From the NCBI GenBank assembly GCA_958430865.1, contig CAUDNR010004556.1, positions 42,358-104,125 on the forward strand: 61,768 bases of DNA, read 5' to 3'. Made by a program: the position numbers and the translations under genes. The stretch comes from Entrophospora sp. SA101 (lineage: Eukaryota; Glomeromycota; Glomeromycetes; Entrophosporales; Entrophosporaceae). Below, one piece after another: positions 24,401 to 36,413 of the stretch (its first letter is position 1; every line of letters begins with the position of its first letter). The notes beneath the pieces were generated by a model. The model was not told the DNA's origin. It saw only the letters and a list, made by a program, of their open reading frames with translations, and did no database searches.

Positions 24401-26667
24401 TTGACAAAAGCAACAACGGTAGGGAAGAAGACGAAATTGTCAACGTCAAAATAGTCGGGATGAAAGTTTACGTTGAAGAGGCTAGGAATCGAATTCTAGA
24501 CATAATTGACAAATTACATGGAGAAAGTGTTGTTCGTGTGAATATTCCACCGCAGTATCATGCATCATTGATTGGTGCAAAAGGTAAAGGCGTTAGAAAT
24601 CTAGAAGTGAAACATGGTGTACGTATTAAATTTCCAAAGAATAATAATTCCAAAGATCATTCTACCACCACTACTAGTATTAGTAGTGAAATTGATGAAA
24701 GTAGTTGTACCGTAGGTGAAGAAGAGTGCGGTGAATTTATAAAAGGTGGGAGTAGTGGTAGTAGTATAGAAAAAGAATGTAAAAGGGAAAGAGAAGATGA
24801 AGATTTCGATCCAGATGTACAAAAACCTTACGAAGTATTAATAACTGGTGGTAAAAGAGGAACCAGTGAGGCTAGATCGGAATTATTGGATCTTTTACAT
24901 TATACAAAAGATCATGATGATGTTCTCAGTTTCACTATTCCGGCCAAATGTCTGCCACATATTGTTGGCAGGAAAGGAAAAAGAATCCAAGAGATCAGGA
25001 CTGACACATTTACAAAGATCGATATTAGCAATCCAATAACCTTGAATGATGATGATGATGATGATGATAGGCTATATGAGAAAGTTGTCAGAGTAAATGT
25101 GCGTGGTAATAAAATGGATAATATCAAGGCACAGAATAAGATTTTGGAGATTGTTAAAGAATTTGAAGAACAAGCAACAATCACTATGAATATTAATCCT
25201 AAGCATCACAAGTTTTTGATTGGACCTGGCGGTAATCGTATTAAAGAGATTATAGCAAAAGCTGGTGGACCAGAGGATAGGAGTGCCCAGGCTGGGATTG
25301 TCAAGTTTCCTCGACTTGACGATAATGGTTGTAATAATGATGAGGTTGTTATTAAAGGAAATAAAGAACTCACGGAAAAAATTAAAGAAGAATTTGAAAT
25401 TTTAATCAAAGAACAAGTATGCATTCATTAATTGATGTTGTTATAAATTCCAATATCTATTTAGTTAATACAAAATTTTTTTGTGTAGGATAATTTAATA
25501 GTTGATACTATTAAGGTTCCCAGGGATCAACATTCAGTTATTATAGGCAGGAATGGATCCCAACTCCGTAATATTCAAAATAAATTTAATGTCGAGCTTT
25601 ATTTTCCTGGTTCACATTTATATAATCAAATAATAGTGACACAGAAAAAAGAAAAAGAAAAGCATCAGGATAAATTGTTGTTGATAGATAGTAATGATTT
25701 AGTAAAAATAATTGGAAAAGTTGAAAACATTAAATTTGCCAAAGAAGTAATATTATCAAAACTTCGATATGAAGATGTGTTTAAATTTCCATGTAAATTC
25801 TATAGTATAATCAATAATAATGGATTGACATCAAGGAAATTAAGAAACGAGTACCATGTAATAATTGAACATCAAGCAGATGAGAGGAAACAGATTTCAA
25901 CAATCATCAATAGAAAACCAATTTTCAAAAAATCTACTAAATGTATCATTGGAGGGGCTGAAGAAAATGATGATTATGAATTCAATGTGAATAAATTTGG
26001 TTTTAAAATTATTGACAATGATGGCGGTGAGGATATGATGGTGGAGGATATGATGGTGGAAGATATGATGGTGGAAGAGGTGATGGCGGAGGATATGATG
26101 GTGGAAGAGGTGATGGTGGAAGAGGTGATGGTGGAAGAGGTGATGGTGGAAGAGGTGATGGTGGAGGAGATGGTGGTGGAAGAGATGGAATCAGGAATTG
26201 GAAATAGAATCGAAAATGAGAGAGAATATTTTTTGAATGAAATTTCTTGGACGCTCAAAGGTGTAAAAGGACAAGTTAATCAAGCTGTAAAATATTTAAA
26301 TGAATTATTAGAACAAGCGGTAATTACGAAGTAACAATTCTTTATCTTTATCTGATTTTCAATTAATTAATTCCTACTTCCTTAACTCTTTCTTTCTTTG
26401 TAAATGTAATTAATTATATGTTAGATTAATACATGTACCGGATATCTATCAATTCCTCAAATATATCATCGACATATTATTGGGCGTGGAGGATTAACTA
26501 TTTCACATATTAGAACAGAGAGTCAATGTAAGATTGACGTGCCTAAAGTTAACGGTGATGATACAATTGTAATCATTGGTAGCAAAGAAAATATTGTAGT
26601 GGCTAAAAATATGATATTTGAAATATTGATTAACTTGAGAAAAGAACAGAATAGTAGAAGATATTAA
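21491..26667 (+). CDS. SCP160: vigilin / Scp160-like multi-KH RNA-binding protein
   Basis: Eight exons, all in phase: 21491-22222, 22339-22596, 22693-22944, 23036-23512, 23606-24178, 24268-25416, 25489-26319, 26425-26667. They give 1504 residues. About 13-14 KH modules follow a Ser/Thr-rich start. GxxG loops are clear as LGPYG, IGPKG, IGRKG, IGPKG, IGKGG, IGAKG, VGRKG, IGPGG, IGRNG and the final IGRGG; others (IAGAHNK, NNNGL) have lost it. Vigilins bind polysomal mRNA at the endoplasmic reticulum. The protein is longer than yeast Scp160 (about 1220). Exon 7 carries an acidic coding minisatellite (VEEVM/VEDMM units, about 26033-26187), and exon 1 a four-fold STGH repeat. The 26319 donor gives the final KH exon; reading through instead stops after VITK. 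The last exon is also duplicated downstream. Confidence 0.93.
26033..26187 (+). repeat. 15 bp coding minisatellite in vigilin-like exon 7
   Basis: About ten units of the GTGGAAGAGGTGATG type keep frame and encode an acidic, Met-rich pentapeptide (VEEVM or VEDMM). They lie between a degenerate KH module and the final exon, so they probably form a flexible acidic linker. Confidence 0.9.
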
Positions 26668-27933
26668 TATTTTTCTTTATTATTTTGGTTGTAAATTATT
26701 TATCTTTTTATTTATAGAAATATTTATTTATTCGTATATCGAACAATCGAAGGTTCTAAATTCTGTAAACATAACTGTTTATCTATGCACTAATTTGTTT
26801 TTTGCACACACTAATACTACAATGCATCTCATATATGGGGCATACTACAACAAAACAAGACAAAGTGAACATTGGTATTACCAAGAATTTCAAGGATCAA
26901 TATTGTTTTAAAATCGCAATTGTGTTACAATATCAAAAAGTTCATTTTTTTGAATAATAAGTTAAATAAGTAATAATAAAAATCTTAAGTGATAAATAAT
27001 GACAATGATAAGCAGTAACAGGATAAATAGAATAAACAACACATAGTAGACTTACTAATTATTTTAAGCATTGTTTTTTACTTGAGATAATAATTTCATT
27101 AACAAATATTATGTAAAGATTATTTTTGTTAGAGAGCTAATGAAAAATAAAACTCCGAACAAACAAATTTTGTTATTTGTAAAGACCGGATATCTATCAA
27201 TTCCTCAAATATATCATCGACATATTATTGGGCGTGGAGGATTAACTATTTCACATATTAGAACAGAGAGTCAATGTAAGATTGACGTGCCTAAAGTTAA
27301 CGGTGATGATACAATTGTAATCATTGGTAGCAAAGAAAATATTGTAGTGGCTAAAAATATGATATTTGAAATATTGATTAACTTGAGAAAAGAACAGAAT
27401 AGTAGAAGATATTAATATTTTTCTTTATTATTTTGGTTGTAAATTATTTATCTTTTTATTTATAGAAATATTTATTTATTCGTATATCGAACAATCGAAG
27501 GTTCTAAATTCTGTAAACATAACTGTTTATCTATGCACTAATTTGTTTTTTGCACACACTAATACTACAATGCATCTCATATATGGGGCATACTACAACA
27601 AAACAAGACAAAGTGAACATTGGTATTACCAAGAATTTCAAGGATCAATATTGTTTTAAAATCGCAATTGTGTTACAATATCAAAAAGTTCATTTTTTTG
27701 AATAATAAGTTAAATAAGTAATAATAAAAATCTTAAGTGATAAATAATGACAATGATAAGCAGTAACAGGATAAATAGAATAAACAACACATAGTAGACT
27801 TACTAATTATTTTAAGCATTGTTTTTTACTTGAGATAATAATTTCATTAACAAATATTATGTAAAGATTATTTTTGTTAGAGAGCTAATGAAAAATAAAA
27901 CTCCGAACAAACAAATTTTGTTATTTGTAAAGA
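26437..27933 (+). repeat. 748 bp tandem duplication (two units)
   Basis: Unit 1 is 26437-27184 and unit 2 is 27185-27932, offset 748. Every stretch I compared by eye is identical, and the match ends at 27933/27934. The unit includes most of the last KH exon, the stop and about 520 bp of 3' flank. Near identity in AT-rich noncoding sequence implies a very recent event or an assembly error. Confidence 0.92.
27185..27415 (+). pseudogene. duplicated last KH exon of the vigilin-like gene
   Basis: This copy encodes the same [21 protein letters not shown] module and the same stop as exon 8, but the duplication starts 12 bp inside the exon, so the original acceptor is missing. An AG at 27183-27184 (TGTAAAG) directly precedes ACC GGA. 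It could serve as acceptor and would keep phase with the exon 7 donor. An ATG at 27140 also opens a 91-residue frame. Whether either is used is unknown; it is most simply a dead duplicate. Confidence 0.6.
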
Positions 27934-28537
27934 GGATTTTTAAGATAGTACAAGTTGTTTTCTGCCAAACAATAAAAATTACTAACAACTAAGTTAAAAA
28001 AAATAAAAATTACTAATAACTAAGTTAAAAAAAATAAAAATTACTAATAACTAAGTTAAAAAAACATCAGTTATTTAAAACCATGTTAATTGAAAATAAT
28101 ATGTATTTTAATGATGACTTTTTTGTTAAAATATCATCAAACTTTTTCCTTTTTTCTTCCGAAGAATTTCCGATACCGTAAAGTCTGGAAAGATAGCATC
28201 CCCTTTTTACATATGTGTAACAATTTTTTTATATTGACGCTCAATTGTTTTAAAGTAGGGGTGCTATCTTTCCAGACTTTATGGTATAGTGGATGGTGGG
28301 TACTGTCAACATATTTGAAAAATTCAAGAACTATCAAAGAGATTTGGTCTCCAAGATCAAAAATCAAAAATCAAAACTAACATGGAATCATACATACGAA
28401 ATACTGTAAGTATTCTTAAATATTTATTATAATTACATCTAGTGTAAAAATTGTGTGATATTGCTAATTTGTGAACCAGACAAAAAAAATTTTTTTTTAC
28501 AAACTTATATTTATATTTTAGCACAATTTCATCAATA
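27934..28537. other. interval with short tandem repeat and MITE
   Basis: About three copies of a 36 bp unit (AAAAATTACTAATAACTAAG) run at 27972-28060. A 109 bp MITE follows (separate entry). A possible noncoding first exon with a GTAAGT donor lies at about 28381-28404 and would splice to the acceptor just before 28520. Its ATG is out of frame with the downstream gene. Confidence 0.5.
28176..28284. mobile_element. 109 bp TA-flanked MITE
   Basis: The ends are about 28 bp inverted repeats: CCGTAAAGTCTGGAAAGATA at the left and TATCTTTCCAGACTTTATGG at the right, with two or three mismatches. TA flanks both sides (28174-28175 and 28285-28286). Size, structure and TA flank fit a Tc1/mariner-type MITE. 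No coding capacity. Confidence 0.8.
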
Positions 28538-29218
28538 ATGGTTATTACGTATCCATGTCCCTACAAACCTTTCTTTACATCGACAGAATGGAACGAAATC
28601 ATGAAATCGAATCTGTATAAACCATGTCAACCAGGTCTAACAAAGGCCATTTCTACATCATTGCTCAAAGCATCATATAATGTATTGTTAAATTTGGATT
28701 CCGAATTAAATTTGAAAGATAATGAAATCGGTGACAAATGTAAAAGAATTTTTAACAACCTGTAAGTTAACACCATAAATATCTGTCTGAAAGTGGCCAA
28801 CAACAAAATAAAATTTATTGATGATATAATTAAATTATTTTTTTAACACATTTTTAGTAAATCGGACCTACCAGTTATATACGATGCAAAAATAACTGAA
28901 GATGAGCATCATTTTCATTATTTAAACCCCATCATAAGACCAATTTTCAATGATACTCATGAAAATTATAAACTTCATCTAAACAAAAGTGTTGACGGCT
29001 CATTGGAAAGACCTGACTTTAGTTGTCAGGTTAGCAAGATCCCTATTTTAAATTCCAAAGTAAAGCCAGTCAACTGTAAGTCTCTACGAAAAAATAAAGA
29101 TTTAGTAAAAACCCATTTAAGGTCAAAGGAGTCAATAAATAAAATGATTCAACAAAAAGGTGGTCCTAATGAATCTATAATTTTTTTGAACATGGGTGGG
29201 TATAAATTTCTTTCATAA
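28538..29218 (+). CDS. PD-(D/E)XK nuclease-like protein, AM-fungal family
   Basis: Two exons (28538-28761, 28858-29218) join in phase to 194 residues. The first half is helical; the second has HYLNPIIRPIF, then ERPDFSCQV, IPILNSKVKPVNC, KTHLRSKESINKMIQ and a FLNMG end. The RPDF ... (E/x)xKP spacing is that of PD-(D/E)XK-like domains in a family frequent in AM-fungal genomes. Here the residue two before the lysine of VKP is Lys rather than the acidic residue I would expect, so catalysis may be lost. The protein stops soon after FLNMG. Since ATGG|GTGGGT can be a donor, a further exon may exist, but I did not find it. The family call is from memory and modest; the exon model is stronger. Confidence 0.6.
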
Positions 29219-31866
29219 ATCGATTTTCTTTGTTCTTCTGCTAATTTTGTGTTTTTATAAAATTATTATTTTTACATCCAAATAATTGATCAATCCAATT
29301 TCACTTCTGACTGATAAATGAATGTGAATGACTAAATAATCAATGATTTATTCGATTAATTACACAATGAGGATATTAGCATCAAACAAGGTGAAGACCA
29401 GGGTCGATTTGGAAATAGGCCATTTTCCAGTTATACATTTTAATATAAATACAAATTTTTTATTTGAATTGTTTGTTTTAGTTTTATTTGAATTGTCTGT
29501 TTTATTTGAATTATTCATTTATTCGAATTATTTGTTTTATTCACATTTTATTCATTTTATAAAATATAAATTCACAGCTTGATGCAACAAATTCTATTTA
29601 TAAATTATAATCTATATTACTACTAATGTAGCTACTAGTACTATGACTTAAGAAAATGTTATTCATCAATATATAAAAGGATTACGATAAAAAATATTTT
29701 TGGTCCGATATTTTTTTAAACTTCCCCGTTGATCTGCAGGATAACCAATATTTTTGTTTACATAAAAATGAAAACTACATCTTTGTAACTTATATATAGT
29801 ATCGTTAAAAAAATAGGAGCTAATCAAAAGACAGTATAATTAATAACAGTTGATTTATGAACAAACAACATATGGATCTTTGAGAAAACAAGAACAAGAA
29901 GAATAACAAGAACAAGAACAGCAAGAGCAACAAGAGCGAGAACGAGAAGGACAACAAGAACAAGTTAACTAAAAGAAAATGTTTAACTTCAAAAAAACAG
30001 ATAACGGGAAGCATAACATAGTTAATAGCAGTAGATAATGAATTTAACTCAAATTGTATCCAGGCTCTTTGTTCTTGTTTTCAAGAGTTTGTTAGTCTAT
30101 AATATGTAAGTTTAAGTATTAATACATTATTTTAAAGATGATTTTATTAATCTGGCACCTAAGTTTGTTATGTTGGATTAAAATGAAACTATTTCTATAA
30201 AGGTTTCGAAATGATTTTTAAGAAACTATCTATGACTTTCAATTGGAGTATATATATGTCTCTTCAAATTAAAAGCATTATCCTTAGTTAGGCGACGCAA
30301 TTTATTTTTTTATTAGCCCTTTATAAGTTTAATAAAAAAGCACATATGTCGAATAATAATATAAAATATATTAATACAATCATTAAAATAGATGTAATAT
30401 GGAGACAGGGGTATAAGAAAATAAGTCATGTTTATTTAACTAAAATACAGTAGATAATTAAAATAATATCATCCTTAATATCACTAATTTTTCTTTCTTC
30501 ATCTTCTTTATCATCGCCATTTTCATCTTCTCTATCTTTTTATTCTTCTCCTTATTAATCCATTGCTGGATTACTTTTATCGTTTTCTGGCACAAGCTTT
30601 TTTATCGCGAAAGCAGTGGTACCTTTTCTCTCTTCAGGTAATTCACGAATCCAATGGTTATTTTGGTAAAGGAAAACCAAAGTTTCGTTTCTGAATCTCT
30701 GATATACACATATCTCCCTTAAAATAACCTAATTCATATGATCTCAAATAACATTTATTTTTAAAAGAAATTAATAGAACTAATAGGACAGAAATTATCA
30801 GATGAATTCACAGAAGCATACGTTGAAAAGATTTCGACGATGATTGAATCATTTATTCTATTCACGCAATATGAATTCTTTTTGTATCGAGTACTTTAGA
30901 GAATTGCTACAATGTTTAATATTCGAATGTGTCATATTGTAGGGGGTCGAGTCCCACCTCTACCCGTGCTTTGGGTATTAATATCAGGACTAACATATTG
31001 TGAAATTTTCCTATAAAAAAAAATTCTAAGGCAAATTACTAAGCTACACTGTGGACAAATATTGGTAATACATATATATATTCGATTAATTGTTAATAGT
31101 ATTTGTTGTCTTTGTCACGTTCGTTTCAACGACTTCAATAAATTCATTAGCGGCGAATCTTGAGCATTTCAAACATAATTTGGATGAGGATTTGTTATGG
31201 TAAATTGCTAATTCATTGGCGTGTGTGATCAAAAAAGAAACATCCACAAAATGATTTTTTGAGACTGGTTTGAAGCTACCAAAGACACTTAGGGACGTGC
31301 CTCCGATGTTAAATAGTCATATCACTGATATAAAAACTTGATGCGGTCAGTGGAGATCTTGAACTTATGCTCATGACATTGTATAGCCTGCAAGATTTGA
31401 GAATGGCACAAATGGAACATTGTGAATTGTTAATGAACAAGAATATTGCCTGGGTTATGTAGATTACAAAAATAGAGCTATTTTTGTAATTAGTATTAGC
31501 ATTCTAAAAGATCTGCCATTTTTTATGTCATTAGATGACGTAACCATACCCCATTTACTTTTTTTTTCCTGTTTTTCCAATAGCAAAAAAGAAAAGTTAA
31601 ACTCGCATTATACCCAGTAACAACCACATAGTACCACTACCTTTAAAAAGAGTTGATTGTGATAACATTCAATGATATGTAGAATCTCATCTCGATAGGT
31701 AATTAGCAATTAAGTTTTGGAGTTTTCATAATATAATTAATATAATTAGTATCAAAAGTGATGGTTGTTATTATTATTATTGTTATTATTATTATTATTA
31801 TTATTATTAGAATAAATTTTTTGCCAGAATTATCATAATCAATCTTCATCATTCATCATCCATTCA
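29219..31866. other. gene-poor interval with relics
   Basis: Contents: ATTTGAATT..ATTCGAATT-type repeats at 29455-29545, related in reverse to the 52 kb minisatellite; a CAAGAA-type purine repeat at 29884-29965; a possible coding fragment on the minus strand (separate entry); and a frame at about 31110-31260 (plus) reading SLAANLEHFKHNLDEDLLW between stops, which I cannot name. Confidence 0.4.
30550..30710 (-). pseudogene. unidentified coding fragment
   Basis: The minus strand shows an open stretch reading QRFRNETLVFLYQNN then HWIRELPEERKGTTAFAIKK and a stop after NPAMD. An acidic stretch follows out to about 30480, with stops. Residue composition is coding-like and unlike the surrounding AT-rich DNA, but no family is recognised and no start is seen. 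Confidence 0.3.
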
Positions 31867-33801
31867 TCACCAAACTAATAATCCTAAAAAAGCAGCCACA
31901 ATAAATAATCCAGAATTCGACCAAAACACAATTTCTGGGAATTCATTTTTCACCGACCAACTATACAAAGAATTCATCCATAAAGGACTTAATATACTAC
32001 CAATTCCTTCAAGAAGACTTAATCCACCTAAAATCTGGCCAGTCTTTGTTGGAGAGACAAACGATATACATATACTTCTTATTGTTGGAGAAATTATGGT
32101 CGAGACTGATGTAAAAATACATCCCAAATAAAATATTTCTGGTAGGTCTGCTAAAGCAAATACCATGAAACCAATAGATTCCATTACTAGTCCAAATCTC
32201 ATTAACCAAAGATCTAAATTGGTTGTATTATTATCAATGTTGTTATTGTTATAGTGTGAAGAAATGAATTTCGAATTGATGAATTTACATAATGGTAAAA
32301 AAACCAATAATGCAATGAAACGTGTAAAAGATTGTAATGAATAGAAAAATCCATTTTCCAAAGGTGTCCAATGAAATTTATATGTTGTGTAGAGCGCAAT
32401 TATTTCATTTTGGCCTAATTTAATAACATAATAAATTATATATATAAGGAATAAATGAATGAATAATAAAAATATATTCTTACCTGCTTGTGATAATCTA
32501 TATATGAAATATATTATACCAAGAACATATAAAGCCATACGACCAATTCTCCATAATAATTTATTACTATTGTTATCATTATAATTTATTCTTTGAGGAG
32601 TCTCATTAAAAATGATTAAAGCTGCAAATATTTTTTGAAATAATCTTGATGGCAACGATAATAAAGAATTTTGATGATAATGATGTTGTCCTTGTCCTTG
32701 TTGATTGTTTCTACGAGATTCTGATGATAGTGACTCAGGCAGAATAAATATAACAAATAATAAAAAAATTGATTGGGCAAACATTGCTATGTAAAAGATC
32801 GAAAGCACCGATCCTGTTTTCTAAAAAGATCATTAATATTTAAAACATGAGAAAAATCAAATACAATATAATTTTATTAGCAAAGGAAAATAAATACCTT
32901 AATAATTAATCCACCCAATGTAGGTCCAACTGTCATACCACCAAAAGCCAAAGCATTCATTAATCCAAATGAAAGACTCCTATTCTCAGGAGATATACAA
33001 TCACTAGTGTAAGCATGACAAGCAGTATTTATAGCTATTATACCACCACACAATCCTTCAACAATTGCACCGATAAACATAAGTTTTATACCAATTATTC
33101 TCCAATAATTTCCAACTAATATAATTATTAAAAATGCAAATATTGTACCAAATATTGATATACGAAATATGAAAATACGTCCTTTATAATCTGATAATGT
33201 TGAAAGATATCCAATTGACAATGTAACTTTAAAAAAATAGCAATAATAGAATTAAAATTAAATAATAAAATAAAAATAAAAATATAAGAAATCAATTAAA
33301 ATAAAAAGGGAACCTGCAATGAATAAAGACATTTGATAGATCATTAAATAAGTTGAAGCCATAGACTGAACTTCATGTATGCGACAATTACGTACATCGG
33401 GATCATCATCACCATTATTTATAGTTATTGTTGAATTATTTGTATCGTAGTATTCTAAACATGCTATATCTATAACAAATTGAACTAAATATACACATAT
33501 ATATATATAGTCAATTATCCATTCATATTCCAAAAAAAAAAGATTTGGAAAATAATTTAAAAAAAAAACCTAAAGGCGCGATTGTTGAACTAATGATGAC
33601 AGACAATATAAAACTAAAAGGTAACATCCATAAAGCATGAGGTTTTCTTAAAGAATCTATTATATAGGTCAAGGAAAATTTTTTATCTGGTGTAGTTGAT
33701 GGTGGTGATTGTGGAGAATGATCATCTTCGACAAGCAAAGGACTTTCTTCTGTCACTAGCTCTTGACTATTATTATTATTGCTTAAAAGGCTTGGAACCA
33801 T
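31867..33801 (-). CDS. Major Facilitator Superfamily transporter
   Basis: Five exons in phase: 33801-33570, 33484-33314, 33226-32898, 32820-32484, 32414-31867. They give 538 residues. An acidic N-terminal tail (TEESPLLVEDD, a di-leucine-like vacuolar/endosomal type signal) precedes about 12 hydrophobic segments. GYLSTLSDYKGR between TM2 and TM3 is the MFS motif A (GxLxDxxGR form), and GPTLGGLI is the TM5 antiporter-like motif. A loop between residues of TM6 and TM7 is Gln/His-rich. Intron 4 (32415-32483) is a multiple of three without stops, so its retention would keep frame. The exon 1 donor is followed by a long T-run (GTTTTTTT), a weak site. Substrate not predictable; it resembles the fungal tetracycline-resistance/hippocampus-abundant-like group. 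Confidence 0.88.
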
Positions 33802-36056
33802 AGTAAAATTGGAGTGGTGTGTACGAAACTTGCCAATTTTCGATTTTTATATAAATTTTAAAAATTTTTAATGATCTACTATTTTTAATTTAATAGGTAA
33901 AAAATTAAAAAAATGATAATGTTAAGGGCGAACACTTGAGGGTTGACACTAATACACACAGCAAGTGCCGTATGCCATAGGACCCTGGCAGAACAGTTAT
34001 ATTTGAGGTCGTCATGTGCTAAAACTTTACACGTGATTTATCATAGTTAATGCCATAAAACAATATAGTAAAAAATACAGCTTTAATATTTTGACACCTA
34101 ACAAATTTTGGATCAGGATGAGAACTTCTTGCAAATTCAACAGTATCTATTACAAAGTAAATCTGACAAACTTAGAGATGGGAAATTGCATGAAATTTCA
34201 AAATATCATGCGCATTTTATGCATTGCATTTTTTTAAATTGTCTTTTTTTTAAATATATATATATATTAAAGAAAAAAATCTAAAATTAAATATCTACAT
34301 ACAATTTTCAATATTATTATCACTGACTGCCATTGCCTTCTTCATCACCACTTTCTATTCTAATTGTTTCTTCATCATCATCATTTTTATCATTTTCACT
34401 TCCCACATTTCCATCACCATCAATTGTAATATCTCCATATTATAATTGTTGGTATTTTTTGGACATTTTAATAAATATAAATATATACCAATTTTAAAAC
34501 ACATTCAGGTGACAATAATTTATTTCTCTTTATAAAAGAAAAAGCAAACCTATTCCTTTTAGAAGCAAAGCTGATGAAATTATCAATTTAACAAATGAGA
34601 CAAATTTTTAATTTTGTCATTTTTTAAAAATAATATCAATAATACAATCAATAATAACTTTGTAAAAATTAAAAATTAACATTTTTTTTTCGACTAGAAT
34701 TGTTTCATGATTTGTAAAAAAAATCATGCGCGATGCAATGTGTGTTGCATCTTTTTCATGCGCATGTCACATCTCTAGACAAACTATCTAAATTTTTTAC
34801 AACTTTTCTTAATTCGACATCTGTAGGCGTATTTGAGGTACGTTGGACTAAGAGTTCTACCTTTTTTTTTGCTTCAATTTTAAAGCCTTCTAGAGATGAC
34901 AATACAGGATTCTAAATAAACCAGTAGAGGTTTTTACTGAACGAGTATTATTCTGACGTGTTGGAATTTATTGAAGATATTTTTTTGTATACGAACGAAA
35001 CCCGAGGCGCAGTAGATAGTCTTCGGTTAGACTGCCTTGGTAGATTTCACATGTAACCCTTGCTAATATATCTTGGTTGACTTCAAACAATTATGTCGCT
35101 ATGAGGTAAACATAACACTTCCCTAGAATTTTAGTCTTTTTTTGTTGCTTAATACTATTTGGAATATGTACATAACTATAGAATTAATTAACACTTTTTT
35201 TCGATTTGTCAAATAAATAACCACTTAATAATTGCTTGCGCATAACTTTCTCGTATTCCGAAAGAGAGGACCAAATAAAGGTATGTATGTACAACGGCTG
35301 TTTGTGCCTCTTATAATATTTATTTAGAATCATCTGTATTAATATTAGAACTATAAAATAAAATTTCGAACCCGATTAAGAATATTTAACAAGTATGAAT
35401 GGTCAAGATAATTTTCACTCGCAGGACTAGCTGCAAATTTAAACATCTTTGCACAATTTAATGGTTCAATAGGATTTTATAAAAAAATCAAGAATCTTCG
35501 TTATTTACATTTATATAGTAAATCAATTATTTCTATCATTGTGAAGTCACAAAAAAGAGAAGCAAATGTATTTTTTTAACATGATAGTAACTTACGTTTG
35601 TTTTTGAACTTCATTATTTGGTCGTTGATTTCCGAAAAGAATCCTTTCTTAATGATAAGAAAATTTGTATGTAATAATTTTTGTGACATTATTTATTTAT
35701 TTGTAATAATAAATGAAATGCAATTTCGGGACTTTGTAACTTCCAAAAATTATATTATTTTAATATTATCATTTTGTCAATATGTTTAAAAAATAAGATT
35801 TCATTATCATCATTACTCCAATCATAAATAATTCTTAATAATAAATCTTAAACTCACAATTAAATATTATTTATCATTATATATTATTATTACATGCATA
35901 TGAATATTTACAAATAAAAAAGTATATGCATAATATATGTATATCTATTTAGAAACAAGAAGTTTTGTACAAATATTTTGACCATATAAAAACGCGTTAC
36001 GTGTGGCTTTGGAATCGATTTGTATATTTAATCGTATAATCGATAATATATATGTG

Positions 36057-36094
<38 letters not shown>

Positions 36095-36194
36095 GTTGAT
36101 TGATTGATTGATTGATTGGTTAGTTGGTGTGAGTAGTTGGTGCTATATTTCGCCTTCTAATCGTTCTAATGATTCCTAAGCTTCTTTTTTTAAT
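33802..36194. other. intergenic, no supported gene
   Basis: Short TCATCA-rich tract at 34336-34440 (a minus frame here would be poly-Asp/Glu but has no support). A TTGA tetranucleotide microsatellite runs at 36056-36123, directly 3' of the small minus-strand gene. Confidence 0.45.
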
Positions 36195-36413
36195 TCAAGC
36201 TTTAGAAGGTTGAAATAAGGCAAGTATTGCAGTTTTTTCGGAATCGGTGAGTAGTTTGTTATTCATAATCCTTTGACAAGCAGCTTCCCAATCTTGTTGC
36301 TGATTTTGGCTGGCGGCAGCGATGTTGCACGCTTCTCGTACAGCTGTGGCCACAACTTGTGCACGATTTGAATCATTTTCTATCATTTCCAAATCAAGTG
36401 AATTTGTTGACAT
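36195..36413 (-). CDS. small hypothetical protein, 72 residues
   Basis: An ATG-to-stop frame of 72 residues with balanced, non-low-complexity composition (REACNIAAASQNQQQDWEAA, then LLTDSEKTAILALFQPSKA). It looks like a soluble helical protein with two predicted helices. Composition stands out against the AT-rich surroundings, and a GAGAGG leader precedes the ATG. No family recognised. A putative 5' UTR intron may lie upstream (GT..AG candidates at 36431-36560), not resolved. Confidence 0.55.
   Translation of the reverse strand: MSTNSLDLEMIENDSNRAQVVATAVREACNIAAASQNQQQDWEAACQRIMNNKLLTDSEKTAILALFQPSKA

Noticed and set aside
25974..26258. Thr/Ser/Ile-repeat minus-strand frame
   Set aside because: Shadow of the acidic coding minisatellite in the vigilin-like exon 7.
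29820..30014. Leu/Phe-rich minus-strand frame
   Set aside because: It is the complement of a CAAGAA-type purine repeat.
30940..30985. tRNA or SINE (GGGGGTCGAGTCCC box B-like word)
   Set aside because: No matching acceptor, D-arm or box A upstream; only a T-arm-like word.
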